The notes below the pieces were generated by a model. That model was given only the letters and a program-made list of their open reading frames with translations, had not been told where the DNA came from and searched no databases. From Pseudorhodobacter antarcticus (GTDB lineage Bacteria; Pseudomonadota; Alphaproteobacteria; Rhodobacterales; Rhodobacteraceae), in assembly GCA_945861995.1 (NCBI GenBank), contig CAMAWZ010000063.1, forward strand, positions 1 through 9,823: DNA of 9,823 nucleotides, in the 5' to 3' direction. The translations under genes were made by a program, and so were the position numbers. The number at the start of each line of letters is the position of its first letter. Position 1 is the stretch's first letter. Of the stretch, positions 1 through 6,759 are shown piece after piece.

Positions 1-455
1 GACGCCGCATAATCGCGCTGCGCTTCCGTCAACACCGCACTGCCCCAATCGGATGTCTGCTGCGCCTTTGACACATCCACGCCGCAATATTCCAGCAGCA
101 AATACTTCAGCCCGTGGCGATCGGTATAGGTGCGGATCATGCGAGACGCGATTTTCGTGCACCACACAGGCGCAGTCGCCACGCCAAACGCCGCTTGCAG
201 CGCGGCAATATCAAAGCGGCCAAAGTGAAACAGCTTTAGCACAGTAGGATCAGTCAGCAGCGCCACCAAATTCGGCGCCCCCACCTGCCCGCGCGCAATC
301 TGCACCAAATGCGCATTCCCATCGCCGCTAGAAAGCTGCACCAAACACAGCCGATCCCGCGCAGGGTTCAGCCCCATCGTTTCCGTATCAATCGCCACCA
401 CTGGCCCAAGGGTCAGCCCATCGGGCAGATCGTTTTCATAAAGATAAATTGCCAT
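1..455 (-). CDS. rnd: Ribonuclease D (5' part, runs off the left edge)
   Basis: This is a DEDD-family 3'-5' exoribonuclease that acts in the cytoplasm and trims the 3' ends of tRNA precursors and other structured RNAs. The first 151 residues are present. Exo I is visible as DTET with D23 and E25. Exo II is FHFGRFD with D82. The frame is cut at Y-A-A, just where the Exo III motif (YAASDV-like in the family) should begin. Alphaproteobacteria usually carry a short form of about 200 residues made of the exonuclease domain alone, so roughly 50 residues are probably missing; that is family knowledge, since the 3' end is not in the window. The start is the ATG at 455, preceded by a purine-rich AGGCAGGA and a good promoter. 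The gene reads away from its own promoter and shows no operon link to the amidohydrolase behind it. The identification is firm. Confidence 0.92.
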   Translation of the reverse strand, partial: MAIYLYENDLPDGLTLGPVVAIDTETMGLNPARDRLCLVQLSSGDGNAHLVQIARGQVGAPNLVALLTDPTVLKLFHFGRFDIAALQAAFGVATAPVWCTKIASRMIRTYTDRHGLKYLLLEYCGVDVSKAQQTSDWGSAVLTEAQRDYAA

Positions 456-483
456 GGGAGTGTCCTGCCTAAGGTTTGGGTCA

Positions 484-512
484 GTCCTAGCGGGGTGGGG
501 GGCTTGGGTCAA
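484..512 (-). promoter_or_regulatory. Sigma70-type promoter for rnd
   Basis: On the minus strand TTGACC (507-512) and TAGGAC (484-489) are separated by exactly 17 bases. This lies 29 bases before the rnd ATG, which would give a leader of about 20 nucleotides. The -35 matches the consensus at five of six positions. The -10 is typical of GC-rich alphaproteobacteria. The call rests on sequence match and position only. Confidence 0.7.
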
Positions 513-679
513 CGGGTGGCGGGGCTAAAGGCGCCGTTTCGTGCAAGCGCCACTGTAACGGCCTGCCACGCGGCAGGGGGCAATGACGGTGTATCTGCAC
601 TGATCTTGGCCTCAGCTTATGCGTGGGCGAGGGGCAAGGTGTCGCGCTGGACATGCTTGCCTGCTAATCCGCCCGCGCC

Positions 680-2350
680 CTAGACAGCAATCATCCCGCC
701 TTCATACGTGATGCGCCCACCGCAGATGGTCAGCGCTATGGCAATGTCGTCGATCTTTTCGGCGGGGGTGGTTTCGATATCGCCGTCCAGCACCACAATA
801 TCGCCGGCAAGGCCAACGGCCAAAGTGCCCGTGATGTGATCCATATGCGCAGCCCATGCGCCGCCCGCCGTATAGGCGCGCAGCGTCTCCATAAGGGACA
901 GCCGTTCATCGCCGCAGCCGTCATAGGGTGTGCGGGTGAGCGCGGCCTTGATCCCGCGCGTGACCGACACATCCGTCACGGGCCAATCGCTGGCATAGGC
1001 GATATGCGCCCCTGCCTTGGCGAGTGTTCCCCACAGATAGGCATCCTGCAGGCGGTCTTTGCCGATGCGTTCCAACGTGGGCATTAGGGGAAACTCCATC
1101 GCTCCGGGTGGGTGCGGAGGCTGCAAGCTGGCAGTGATGCCAAGGGCGGCAAGGCGGGGAATATCAGCGCGGTCGATCAGTTCGATATGCTCGATGCGGT
1201 GGCGGGCATCGCGCTGGCCATTGGCGCGCTGTGCGGCCTCGTATCCATCAATCGTTGTGCGGACGGCCCCATCGCCAATGGCGTGAACGGCGATTTGCAG
1301 CCCGCGTCTGTCAATCTCGGTGGCGACTTGGTTGAACAATTCAGGCGGCAGCAAGGGTTCCGATCGATGGCCCGCTTGGTCTGGATAATCGTTCAGCATA
1401 TAGGCAGTGCGGCTGTCGACCACGCCGTCCATGAACATTTTGACAAAGCCCGACGACAGCCATTCATCATTGAAATCGCGCGCCATGCTTGATGCGCGTT
1501 CTAGGTCCGAAAGCGGCATATTGGGTTTGAAATGGAACGGCACCTTGACGCGGGCCAGCAGATTGCCCTCGGCCTGCATCTCGCGCAGCAGATCCAGCGT
1601 ATAACGGTTGCCGTCCATATTCACCATGCTGGTGATGCCGTGGGCTGCGCAGTGGCGCAGGCCGGCCGCGAACTTTTCCTTATCGGCGGCGCGTTCGGCT
1701 GCGGTGGGCGGCACGCTGGGTTCCATCCCCGTGGCGATGCCAAGGTTGATGCGCGTCTCGCCAGCAAGGGCGATGACGGGGGCAAAGGCCTCGAACTCGC
1801 GCAGCTCGCCGGTGGCCATGCCATCAGCGCCCATCACCACCTCGTGGCCCGCTGGCATGTCTGCGCCGTGTAAGATGCCAGCGGCGCGCAGGGCGGCGGT
1901 GTTGGCCCAAACTGTGTGATGGTCATGCGCCATCATCGCGATGGGGCGATCAGCGATGATCACATCCATATCATGGCGCGAGACGGGATGATCCAGCATG
2001 CCATAATCGGCGCCTTGGGCCATTAGGACAGGGCGGCTTGGATGCTGCGCGGCAAAGGCAGTAAAGGCCGCGCGCATGGCGTCCATGCCGCGCCGACCGC
2101 CCAGTTGCAAATGCCCCAGCTCGTTGCCGCCAAGGCCCAGATGCAAATGGCTTTCCACAAATCCCGGCATCAGGCTGCGCCCACCTGCGTCGATGATGCG
2201 GGTGGCGGGGCCAGCATGGGCCAGCACCTGCGCTTCATCGCCCAGGGCCAAAATCTTGCCCTGCCCCAGCGCAATGGCGCGGGCGGTGGGATTGGCTGCA
2301 TCCATGGTCAAGATGCGGGCGTTTTTCAGGATCAGATCAGCGTGGGTCAT
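680..2350 (-). CDS. YtcJ-like amidohydrolase (amidohydrolase_3 family)
   Basis: A 556-residue metal-dependent hydrolase of the amidohydrolase superfamily, expected to cleave an amide or similar C-N bond; the substrate cannot be read from sequence. The N-terminal part (about 1-60) is the small beta domain that starts DLILKNARILTMD. The metal ligands follow in family order: H68 and H70 in ESHLH, K304 in FVKMFMDG (candidate carboxylated lysine), H356 in AVHAIGDGAV, H388 in RIEH, and D455 in ASDWPV. The C-terminus returns to the beta domain (GLAGDIVVLD). No signal peptide is seen, so it is probably cytoplasmic. The ATG at 2350 is chosen because homology-like sequence begins there and an AAAAGG lies just upstream; the frame stays open to 2500 but that part crosses a terminator and the end of the binding-protein gene. 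It follows a polyamine-type importer on the same strand, so a role in using an imported amine or amide is a reasonable inference only. Confidence 0.88.
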   Translation of the reverse strand: MTHADLILKNARILTMDAANPTARAIALGQGKILALGDEAQVLAHAGPATRIIDAGGRSLMPGFVESHLHLGLGGNELGHLQLGGRRGMDAMRAAFTAFAAQHPSRPVLMAQGADYGMLDHPVSRHDMDVIIADRPIAMMAHDHHTVWANTAALRAAGILHGADMPAGHEVVMGADGMATGELREFEAFAPVIALAGETRINLGIATGMEPSVPPTAAERAADKEKFAAGLRHCAAHGITSMVNMDGNRYTLDLLREMQAEGNLLARVKVPFHFKPNMPLSDLERASSMARDFNDEWLSSGFVKMFMDGVVDSRTAYMLNDYPDQAGHRSEPLLPPELFNQVATEIDRRGLQIAVHAIGDGAVRTTIDGYEAAQRANGQRDARHRIEHIELIDRADIPRLAALGITASLQPPHPPGAMEFPLMPTLERIGKDRLQDAYLWGTLAKAGAHIAYASDWPVTDVSVTRGIKAALTRTPYDGCGDERLSLMETLRAYTAGGAWAAHMDHITGTLAVGLAGDIVVLDGDIETTPAEKIDDIAIALTICGGRITYEGGMIAV

Positions 2351-2363
2351 GGCGGGCCTTTTT

Positions 2364-2405
2364 ATTAAGAAAAAGCCGCCGCAGCCAAAGCGGCGCGGCG
2401 GCTTT
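2364..2405 (-). terminator. Intrinsic terminator after the ABC importer operon
   Basis: A perfect 11-bp stem (AAAGCCGCCGC at 2372-2382 with its complement at 2395-2405) closes a 12-base loop and, read on the minus strand, is followed by TTTTTCTTAAT. It begins 9 bases after the stop codon of the binding-protein gene. The next gene on the strand starts at 2350, leaving only about 14 bases after the T-rich tail. There is no room for a separate promoter between the two. Confidence 0.85.
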
Positions 2406-2414
2406 GAGACTGGA

Positions 2415-3440
2415 TTACTTTTGCAGTTCTGTCCAAATCGCGTTCTGGTATTCCAGCGCCTTGCCCGTGCAGACGGTGACGAATTGGCCCAAGTTGGCAA
2501 ACTCGGCGGGTGGGTTCAGTTCCACCACGTCTTTCATATCGGCGGGCATAAACGCATCAGACCCTGCAATGCCGTTGGCATAGCGCGCAAAGGCCGACAG
2601 CATGGCCGCGTTTTCGGGCTGCATAATATAATCCATGAACAGATAGGCGTTGTCGACATTCGGCGCATCGGCCAGCAGCACGACGTTATCCATCCAAAGG
2701 CCGTAACCCTCTTTTGGGAAGCCCCATTTCACATCGGGGTTGCCAAGCCGCGAGCGCAGGCCCGATCCGTTCCAATCGACTGTGGCGGCATAGTCGTTGT
2801 TGATCATCTTTTCGACAGTGGAGTAATCCATCGACAGCCATTTTGGTTTTGCCGCCAGCAGGCTGTCGCGCACCTTTTTCATCACCTCGGCATCTTCGGA
2901 ACATACATCGCCGCCCGCCCACATCGTGGCCAAAGCCATCACATCGCCCATTTCAGGGATAACGTTGATCTTGCCTTGCAATTCTGCGGGCGGGTCCATG
3001 AAGATGGACGAGGTGTTGATATCGCCGCCATATACTTTGGCGTTCACCGACACGCCCGTGGTGCCCCATTGATAGGGGATAGACCATTCGCGCCCTGCGT
3101 CCCACGGCACATCTTTCCATGCGGGGGCGATATTGGCGTGGTTTGGCAGGCGGGCCAAATCCAGCTTTTGGATCAGACCTTTGTCTGCGAAAATCTTTAC
3201 AAAACCAGCCGATGGCACCACAAGATCAAAGCCCGAACCGCCCGCCTCGACTTTGGCCAGCGCGGTGTCGTTGCTGTCGAAATCGGTGATGGTCACCTTG
3301 ACGCCATGTTCCGCTTCGAACTTGGCGATCAATTCGGGGCTGGTGTAGTTGCCCCAGTTATACAAAAACAATTCGCCCTCGGCCGCAGCCAGCGAGGTGG
3401 TGGCCAGCAGGGCCGCCATCACAAGGGTTAGCTTTTTCAT
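2415..3440 (-). CDS. Periplasmic substrate-binding protein, spermidine/putrescine (PotD/PotF) type
   Basis: This 341-residue protein captures the substrate in the periplasm and delivers it to the membrane permeases. A signal peptide is clear: MKK, a hydrophobic core, and an A-A-A cleavage site near residue 20. The mature protein begins EGELFLYNWGNYTSPELI, the characteristic opening of polyamine-type binding proteins. Other family-like segments are WGTTGVSVN (125-133), DYSTVEKMINNDYAAT (205-220) and LWMDNVVLLADAPN (248-261). W29, W249 and D251 are candidates for the aromatic and acidic residues that hold the amine, by position in the family. Two cysteines, C180 and C324, may form a disulfide. 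Length is normal. The start has a near-ideal AAGGAGA 7 bases upstream, the strongest ribosome site in the operon, which fits the high binding-protein levels such systems need. Last gene of the operon, 21 bases after the second permease. Family assignment is strong; the exact ligand is not established. Confidence 0.9.
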   Translation of the reverse strand: MKKLTLVMAALLATTSLAAAEGELFLYNWGNYTSPELIAKFEAEHGVKVTITDFDSNDTALAKVEAGGSGFDLVVPSAGFVKIFADKGLIQKLDLARLPNHANIAPAWKDVPWDAGREWSIPYQWGTTGVSVNAKVYGGDINTSSIFMDPPAELQGKINVIPEMGDVMALATMWAGGDVCSEDAEVMKKVRDSLLAAKPKWLSMDYSTVEKMINNDYAATVDWNGSGLRSRLGNPDVKWGFPKEGYGLWMDNVVLLADAPNVDNAYLFMDYIMQPENAAMLSAFARYANGIAGSDAFMPADMKDVVELNPPAEFANLGQFVTVCTGKALEYQNAIWTELQK

Positions 3441-3461
3441 CGTCAGTCTCCTTGTTGAGTT

Positions 3462-4271
3462 TTAAGATTTTTTGCGGGTGATTAGGAAAAACAAAAACAG
3501 CAGCACAATCGTCACCGCCATCAAAGCGGTAGAGATTGCATTGACATCGGGGGTCATGGCGCGGCGAAGTTGGCCCAGCATATAGGTAGGCAAGGTGTCT
3601 TGGCCGGGAGATTTGATGAACTCGGTGATCACCACATCATCAAACGAGGTGACAAAGGCCAGCATTCCGCCTGCCAGCATTCCAGGGGCCAGCAGGGGCA
3701 GCGTGACATGGCGAAAGACCTGCCAATCGCTGGCGTAAAGATCGGCGGCCGCGGTTTCCAGCGACAGATCCATCCCCTCTAACCGCGCGCGGATGGGCAA
3801 ATAGGCAAAGGGGATGCAAAAGGCGGCATGGGCCAAAATCAAATACCCCAGCCCCGTATAGCCCGTCGCCTTTTTCAGCGCCGCGGTCACAACCAGCAGC
3901 GCCACAGCGGTGACAACTTCCGGAACCATCAGCGGTTGGTTGATGGCGGCATAAATCGCCGTTATCCCGCGATAGCGCGCGCGGCGGGTTGTGCCAAGGG
4001 CCGCCAATGTGGCCACTGCGGTGGCAATGACAGCCGCCGATGTGGCCACGATCAGCGAGTTTATGGTGGCATTGACCACCTGATCATTCTGCGCTGCTTT
4101 GACATACCAATCCAGCGTAAAGCCCGACCATTCAGCAACCGACGGCGAGGCGTTGAACGAATAGATCACCAACACGATGATGGGCGCATAAAGCGCAGCA
4201 AAGACCAGCATCGCCACGCTGGAAAATCCCGGAATGTCAGCCGTGCGGAAATGTGAGGTGCGGCTATTCAC
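3462..4271 (-). CDS. ABC importer permease, PotC/PotI type
   Basis: Inner-membrane permease of a polyamine-type importer, 269 residues from the chosen start. About six hydrophobic segments are seen, near residues 18-39, 70-93, 112-131, 142-160, 196-216 and 248-264. The cytoplasmic EAA loop that contacts the ATPase is at about 171-198 (LETAAADLYASDWQV, then a proline-rich turn LPLLAPGM). I chose the GTG at 4271 because GGGGGGAG lies 9 bases upstream and because it overlaps the stop of the preceding permease by 8 bases (GTGAATAG), a usual arrangement for coupled translation. The ATG at 4304 is possible but would overlap by 41 bases. The two permeases should form a heterodimer. The basic C-terminus RKKS is cytoplasmic. 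Family call firm, start moderately sure. Confidence 0.87.
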   Translation of the reverse strand: MNSRTSHFRTADIPGFSSVAMLVFAALYAPIIVLVIYSFNASPSVAEWSGFTLDWYVKAAQNDQVVNATINSLIVATSAAVIATAVATLAALGTTRRARYRGITAIYAAINQPLMVPEVVTAVALLVVTAALKKATGYTGLGYLILAHAAFCIPFAYLPIRARLEGMDLSLETAAADLYASDWQVFRHVTLPLLAPGMLAGGMLAFVTSFDDVVITEFIKSPGQDTLPTYMLGQLRRAMTPDVNAISTALMAVTIVLLFLFFLITRKKS

Positions 4272-5187
4272 GCGCTTTATCTCCCCCCGAGATCGTGCGG
4301 ACATAGACCAAAAGCGCGATGGTCACAATCACCAGCAGCACAATCGACAGCGCCGCGCCCAAGGGCCAATTGCGCCCTTGGCCAAACTGCAATTCAATGA
4401 AATTGCCCAGCATCATCAGCTTGCCCCCGCCCAAAATGCGCGGGGTCACATAGGCGCCTAGGCAGGGCACAAACACAAGGATCGATCCTGCAATGATGCC
4501 GGGGCGGCTGATGGGCAAGATGATGCGGGTCAGCACCTGCCAGCGGCTTGCGTAAAGATCATAGCCCGCTTCTAGCAGTCGCAGATCAAAGCGTTCCAGC
4601 GCGGCAAACAGCGGCAGTACCATCAGCGGCAGGTACACATAAACCATCCCAACCAACAACGCGCCTTGGGTGTAGGTCATTTGCAAAGGCGTCTCGATCA
4701 CGCCAGCCCATAGCAGAACGGTGTTCATCACACCCTCGTTGCGGATCACCTGATTGATCGCAAAAGTGCGCACCAGAAGGTTTGTCCAAAACGGAATGGT
4801 GATCAGAAACAGCCAAAATGCGCGTTGCGCTGCGGGGCGGGTGGCGATGAACCACGCGGTGGGAAAGCCCGCCAGAAAGGTCAGAACAGTGGTGACCAAG
4901 GACAGGCTGATCGACCGCCAAAAAATCGTCAAATGCGCATCGGCAAAACTTAGGGAATCGTCGAAAATATCCCGTTCCAGCAGCACCTTCACCCAAGCAT
5001 CGGTGGAAAACTGCCAGACCACCCCGCCATATTCGCCTGCCGTCAGAAAGGAATAAACAATCACCACCGCCAGCGGCCCAATCGCCGCAACCGCCAACAG
5101 CGCAAGCGCGGGCGAAACAAGCGCCCATGCGCGGCGGGTGTTCTTGCGGGCCAAGGTTTGCTCGGATGTGCGCGCAGCCATTCCCAT
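4264..5187 (-). CDS. ABC importer permease, PotB/PotH type
   Basis: Inner-membrane permease, 307 residues from the ATG at 5187. About six membrane segments are seen: 20-46, 88-116, 123-141, 174-196, 229-250 and 275-296. A periplasmic stretch lies after the first, as usual for PotB/PotH. The EAA loop is at about 205-231 (LLEAGYDLYASRWQV, then ILPISRPGI), and its DLYASxWQV core recurs in the partner permease, as expected for paired subunits that dock on one ATPase dimer. The ATG at 5187 lies one base after the TAG of the ATPase gene (5189-5191). No strong ribosome site precedes it, so initiation probably depends on translation of the ATPase; the ATG at 5181 (MAARTSE) is an alternative. The frame stays open to 5259, but that part lies inside the ATPase coding end and is not membrane-like. 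Confidence 0.87.
   Translation of the reverse strand: MGMAARTSEQTLARKNTRRAWALVSPALALLAVAAIGPLAVVIVYSFLTAGEYGGVVWQFSTDAWVKVLLERDIFDDSLSFADAHLTIFWRSISLSLVTTVLTFLAGFPTAWFIATRPAAQRAFWLFLITIPFWTNLLVRTFAINQVIRNEGVMNTVLLWAGVIETPLQMTYTQGALLVGMVYVYLPLMVLPLFAALERFDLRLLEAGYDLYASRWQVLTRIILPISRPGIIAGSILVFVPCLGAYVTPRILGGGKLMMLGNFIELQFGQGRNWPLGAALSIVLLVIVTIALLVYVRTISGGDKARE
4281..4288 (-). promoter_or_regulatory. Ribosome binding site deciding the GTG start of the second permease
   Basis: GGGGGGAG on the minus strand, 9 bases before the GTG at 4271 and inside the coding end of the upstream permease gene. It supports GTG at 4271 over the ATG at 4304. Confidence 0.55.
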
Positions 5188-5188
5188 G

Positions 5189-6247
5189 CTAATCTGCCAA
5201 AACCTGCGCCGCGCTGGCGCGGATATGGACATGATCGCCCACACCAATCGCAACGTCACCCGACGCTTGGCTTTGCAGCCGCGCTGTCACGCGCGCGCCG
5301 CCCGCAAGCGCCAAATGGCAATGCGTATCCGTGCCGAAATAGACCAGTTCTGTCACAGTTGCAGGCATCGCCCCCGCATCCGCACTGGCGCAAAGCCTAA
5401 CCTGTTCGGGCCGAATGGCCAGCGTCACCGCGCCGCTGCCTTTGCCGTCCACAGCGATCATCGCCCCATTCGACAGCTTCACCCCGCCCGTCCCCCATTC
5501 GCCGCCCAAAAAGTTCGTCTCGCCAATGAACGAGGCGACAAAGCGATTGACGGGTTTGGTATAGACCTCGCGCGGGGTGCCAATCTGTTCGATATGCCCC
5601 GCGCTCATCACGGCGATGCGGTCTGACATGGTCAGGGCTTCTTCTTGGTCATGGGTGACGAAAACGAATGTGATACCCGTTTCCTGTTGCAGGCGTTTCA
5701 ACTCGCTTTGCATTTCTTTGCGCAGTTTGGCGTCCAGCGCGGAAAGCGGTTCGTCCAGCAGCAGCACTTTGGGCTGGGGGGCCAAGGCGCGTGCCAGTGC
5801 CACGCGCTGTTGCTGCCCGCCCGAAAGCTGGTTCACCCGCCGCGCGGCCATTGGCTCTAGCTGGATCAGCGCCAGCATCCGCGCCACAGTCTCGGCCACC
5901 TCGGCGCGCGGTTTGCCTTGCATTTTCAGGCCAAAGCCGATGTTTTCGGCCACAGTCAAATGCGGAAACAGGGCATAGCTTTGAAACACAGTGTTCACGG
6001 GGCGCTTGCTCGGTGGCAGGGCAGAAATATCTGCGCCGTCCAGAAAAATCTCTCCCATTGTGGGCATTTCAAAGCCCGCAATCAGGCGCAGCAGCGTGGT
6101 TTTTCCGCAGCCAGATGGGCCAAGCAGCGTGAAAAACTCGCCCCCGCCAATTTCGACCGATACATCATCCAGCGCGCGAACCGCGCTTGGCCCTTGGCCA
6201 AACGCCTTGACCACCCCCCGGACCGAAATACCATAGCTTTGTGACAA
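5189..6247 (-). CDS. ABC importer ATP-binding protein, PotA/PotG type
   Basis: The cytoplasmic ATPase that powers the importer, 352 residues. From the TTG start the motifs are Walker A GPSGCGKTT (43-51), Q-loop Q89 in FQSYALFPH, signature LSGGQQQR (141-148), Walker B LLLDEP (162-167), D-loop SALD (169-172) and the H-loop H199 in THDQEEAL. A C-terminal TOBE-like domain covers about 275-350 (IRPEQVRL onward), the usual build of polyamine and related importers. All nucleotide-binding residues are intact. The frame is open to an ATG at 6391, but the extra 48 residues are not family-like. TTG at 6247 is chosen because GGAAAGG sits 8 bases upstream and the ATPase domain starts directly afterwards. 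This is the first gene of the operon, followed after one base by the first permease. Family call very firm, TTG start likely. Confidence 0.9.
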   Translation of the reverse strand: MSQSYGISVRGVVKAFGQGPSAVRALDDVSVEIGGGEFFTLLGPSGCGKTTLLRLIAGFEMPTMGEIFLDGADISALPPSKRPVNTVFQSYALFPHLTVAENIGFGLKMQGKPRAEVAETVARMLALIQLEPMAARRVNQLSGGQQQRVALARALAPQPKVLLLDEPLSALDAKLRKEMQSELKRLQQETGITFVFVTHDQEEALTMSDRIAVMSAGHIEQIGTPREVYTKPVNRFVASFIGETNFLGGEWGTGGVKLSNGAMIAVDGKGSGAVTLAIRPEQVRLCASADAGAMPATVTELVYFGTDTHCHLALAGGARVTARLQSQASGDVAIGVGDHVHIRASAAQVLAD

Positions 6248-6255
6248 GACCCCCG

Positions 6256-6262
6256 CCTTTCC
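6256..6262 (-). promoter_or_regulatory. Ribosome binding site deciding the TTG start of the ATPase gene
   Basis: GGAAAGG on the minus strand, 8 bases before TTG at 6247. No ATG or GTG in frame sits at a suitable distance from a better site. Confidence 0.55.
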
Positions 6263-6271
6263 TATCCACCA

Positions 6272-6281
6272 TTTGATCAAA
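6272..6281. promoter_or_regulatory. Perfect palindrome TTTGATCAAA upstream of the importer operon (possible operator)
   Basis: A 10-bp perfect palindrome 25 bases before the TTG start of the ATPase gene. A near copy, TTTGACCAAA, lies at 6313-6322 with a centre-to-centre distance of 41 bp, close to four helical turns. Both are followed by C on the plus strand. The spacing and position suggest a pair of operator sites for a dimeric regulator. No regulator gene is in the window and I cannot assign a family. Confidence 0.4.
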
Positions 6282-6312
6282 CTACAGCACAGCGGGCCAA
6301 CGCAAGCGATAT

Positions 6313-6322
6313 TTTGACCAAA
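6313..6322. promoter_or_regulatory. Second copy of the palindrome-like site, TTTGACCAAA
   Basis: It differs from the site at 6272-6281 by one central base. It lies on the same helix face 41 bp away. A weak minus-strand promoter may overlap it (CTGCAC, 17 bases, AAAATA), but that match is too poor to call on its own. Confidence 0.35.
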
Positions 6323-6346
6323 CGGCCAATGGGTGCAGCTTGGCTG

Positions 6347-6373
6347 AAAAAAGCGGCGCTGGCCTCTTGCCGC
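6347..6373 (-). terminator. Possible short terminator hairpin (minus strand)
   Basis: Read on the minus strand, GCGGC (6369-6373) pairs with GCCGC (6353-6357) across an 11-base loop and is followed by six T (6347-6352). The stem is only five pairs but all G-C. It falls 20 bases after the TAG of the start-less frame at 6393-6551. It would end any transcript coming from the tRNA side before the importer operon. Confidence 0.4.
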
Positions 6374-6392
6374 ATCTGAAAACGGCAGCAAT

Positions 6393-6551
6393 CTAGGCAG
6401 CCCAAGGCCAGCCTTCGCGCTGTTTGGCGGGCTTTACGTTTGATCCCTGCTTTTCGCGCAGATCGCTGAAATCGGCGCGGGTGGCTGCGTCGCAGTGCCA
6501 GCGGGCCGCCGCACCACCAAAGGCACCATAAAGGTGGATAATTTGGGGGAT
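6393..6551 (-). other. Start-less reading frame of 52 codons between tRNA-Leu and the importer operon
   Basis: The rest of the 6248-6607 gap holds no confident gene. On the minus strand this frame reads protein-like residues (for example DAATRADFSDLREKQ, ending EGWPWAA) and stops with TAG at 6393. No ATG, GTG or TTG with a ribosome site precedes it. The open frame continues upstream only by running through the tRNA terminator and the tRNA itself. A T-run hairpin follows the stop. It may be the decayed 3' end of a lost gene, part of a small RNA, or chance. I do not recognise the peptide. Confidence 0.2.
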
Positions 6552-6553
6552 CG

Positions 6554-6597
6554 CAAAAGACAAAAGCCGCGCAACCCATTCGGACTGCACGGCTTTT
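6554..6597 (-). terminator. Intrinsic terminator of the tRNA-Leu gene
   Basis: On the minus strand AAAAGCCG (6590-6597) pairs with CGGCTTTT (6562-6569). The stem extends inward by about five more pairs, including G-T wobbles, and is followed by GTCTTTT. It begins 11 bases after the CCA end of the tRNA. Confidence 0.75.
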
Positions 6598-6607
6598 TGT
6601 TGGTAAT

Positions 6608-6692
6608 TGGTGCCCAGAAGAGGACTCGAACCTCCACGCCTTGCAGCGCTGGTACCTGAAACCAGTGCGTCTACCAATTCCGCCATCTGGGC
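6608..6692 (-). tRNA. tRNA-Leu (anticodon CAG)
   Basis: A complete 85-nucleotide class II tRNA on the minus strand, with the 3' CCA encoded (6608-6610). Acceptor arm GCCCAGA pairs with TCTGGGC. The D loop carries AATTGGTAGAC. The anticodon stem CTGGT/ACCAG closes the loop TTCAGGT, so the anticodon is CAG, reading CUG leucine codons. A long variable arm (CGCTGCAAGGCG) is typical of tRNA-Leu. The T arm is GAGG-TTCGAGT-CCTC. Nothing in the fold is unusual. It is a single gene with its own promoter and terminator, and I found no duplicated 3' end nearby that would mark an integrated element. Confidence 0.97.
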
Positions 6693-6702
6693 ACTGGGGG
6701 GC

Positions 6703-6731
6703 GATTTAGCGGGGGGCGCGGGCGGCGTCAA
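6703..6731 (-). promoter_or_regulatory. Promoter of the tRNA-Leu gene
   Basis: On the minus strand TTGACG (6726-6731) and TAAATC (6703-6708) are separated by exactly 17 bases, and the -10 ends 10 bases before the tRNA 5' end. The leader would be only a few nucleotides. The bases after the -10 are GC-rich (GCCCCCC), like a stringent-type discriminator, which is expected at stable RNA promoters. Confidence 0.75.
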
Positions 6732-6759
6732 CGGGGAAAGTGGCGGGGGCGGGAAAATT

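Noticed and set aside
562..577. Hairpin CCTGCC-ACGC-GGCAGG between the amidohydrolase and rnd
   Set aside because: The six-pair stem has no T run on either strand, so it is not a convincing intrinsic terminator. It could be a chance GC palindrome.
309..683. 124-codon open frame on the plus strand
   Set aside because: It starts inside rnd on the opposite strand, covers the rnd promoter, and shows no recognisable domain or ribosome site.
2351..2500. N-terminal extension of 50 residues in frame with the amidohydrolase, from an ATG at 2500
   Set aside because: It lies within the binding-protein gene and across the terminator, has no family-like residues, and the normal amidohydrolase N-terminus begins at 2350 with a ribosome site.
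2076..3431. 451-codon open frame on the plus strand
   Set aside because: It is antisense to the amidohydrolase start, terminator and binding-protein gene; its histidine- and arginine-rich low-order sequence is a complement artefact of the real gene.
6608..6692. tRNA-Leu as an attachment site of an integrated element
   Set aside because: I found no duplicated tRNA 3' end, no integrase and no mobile genes on either side within the window.
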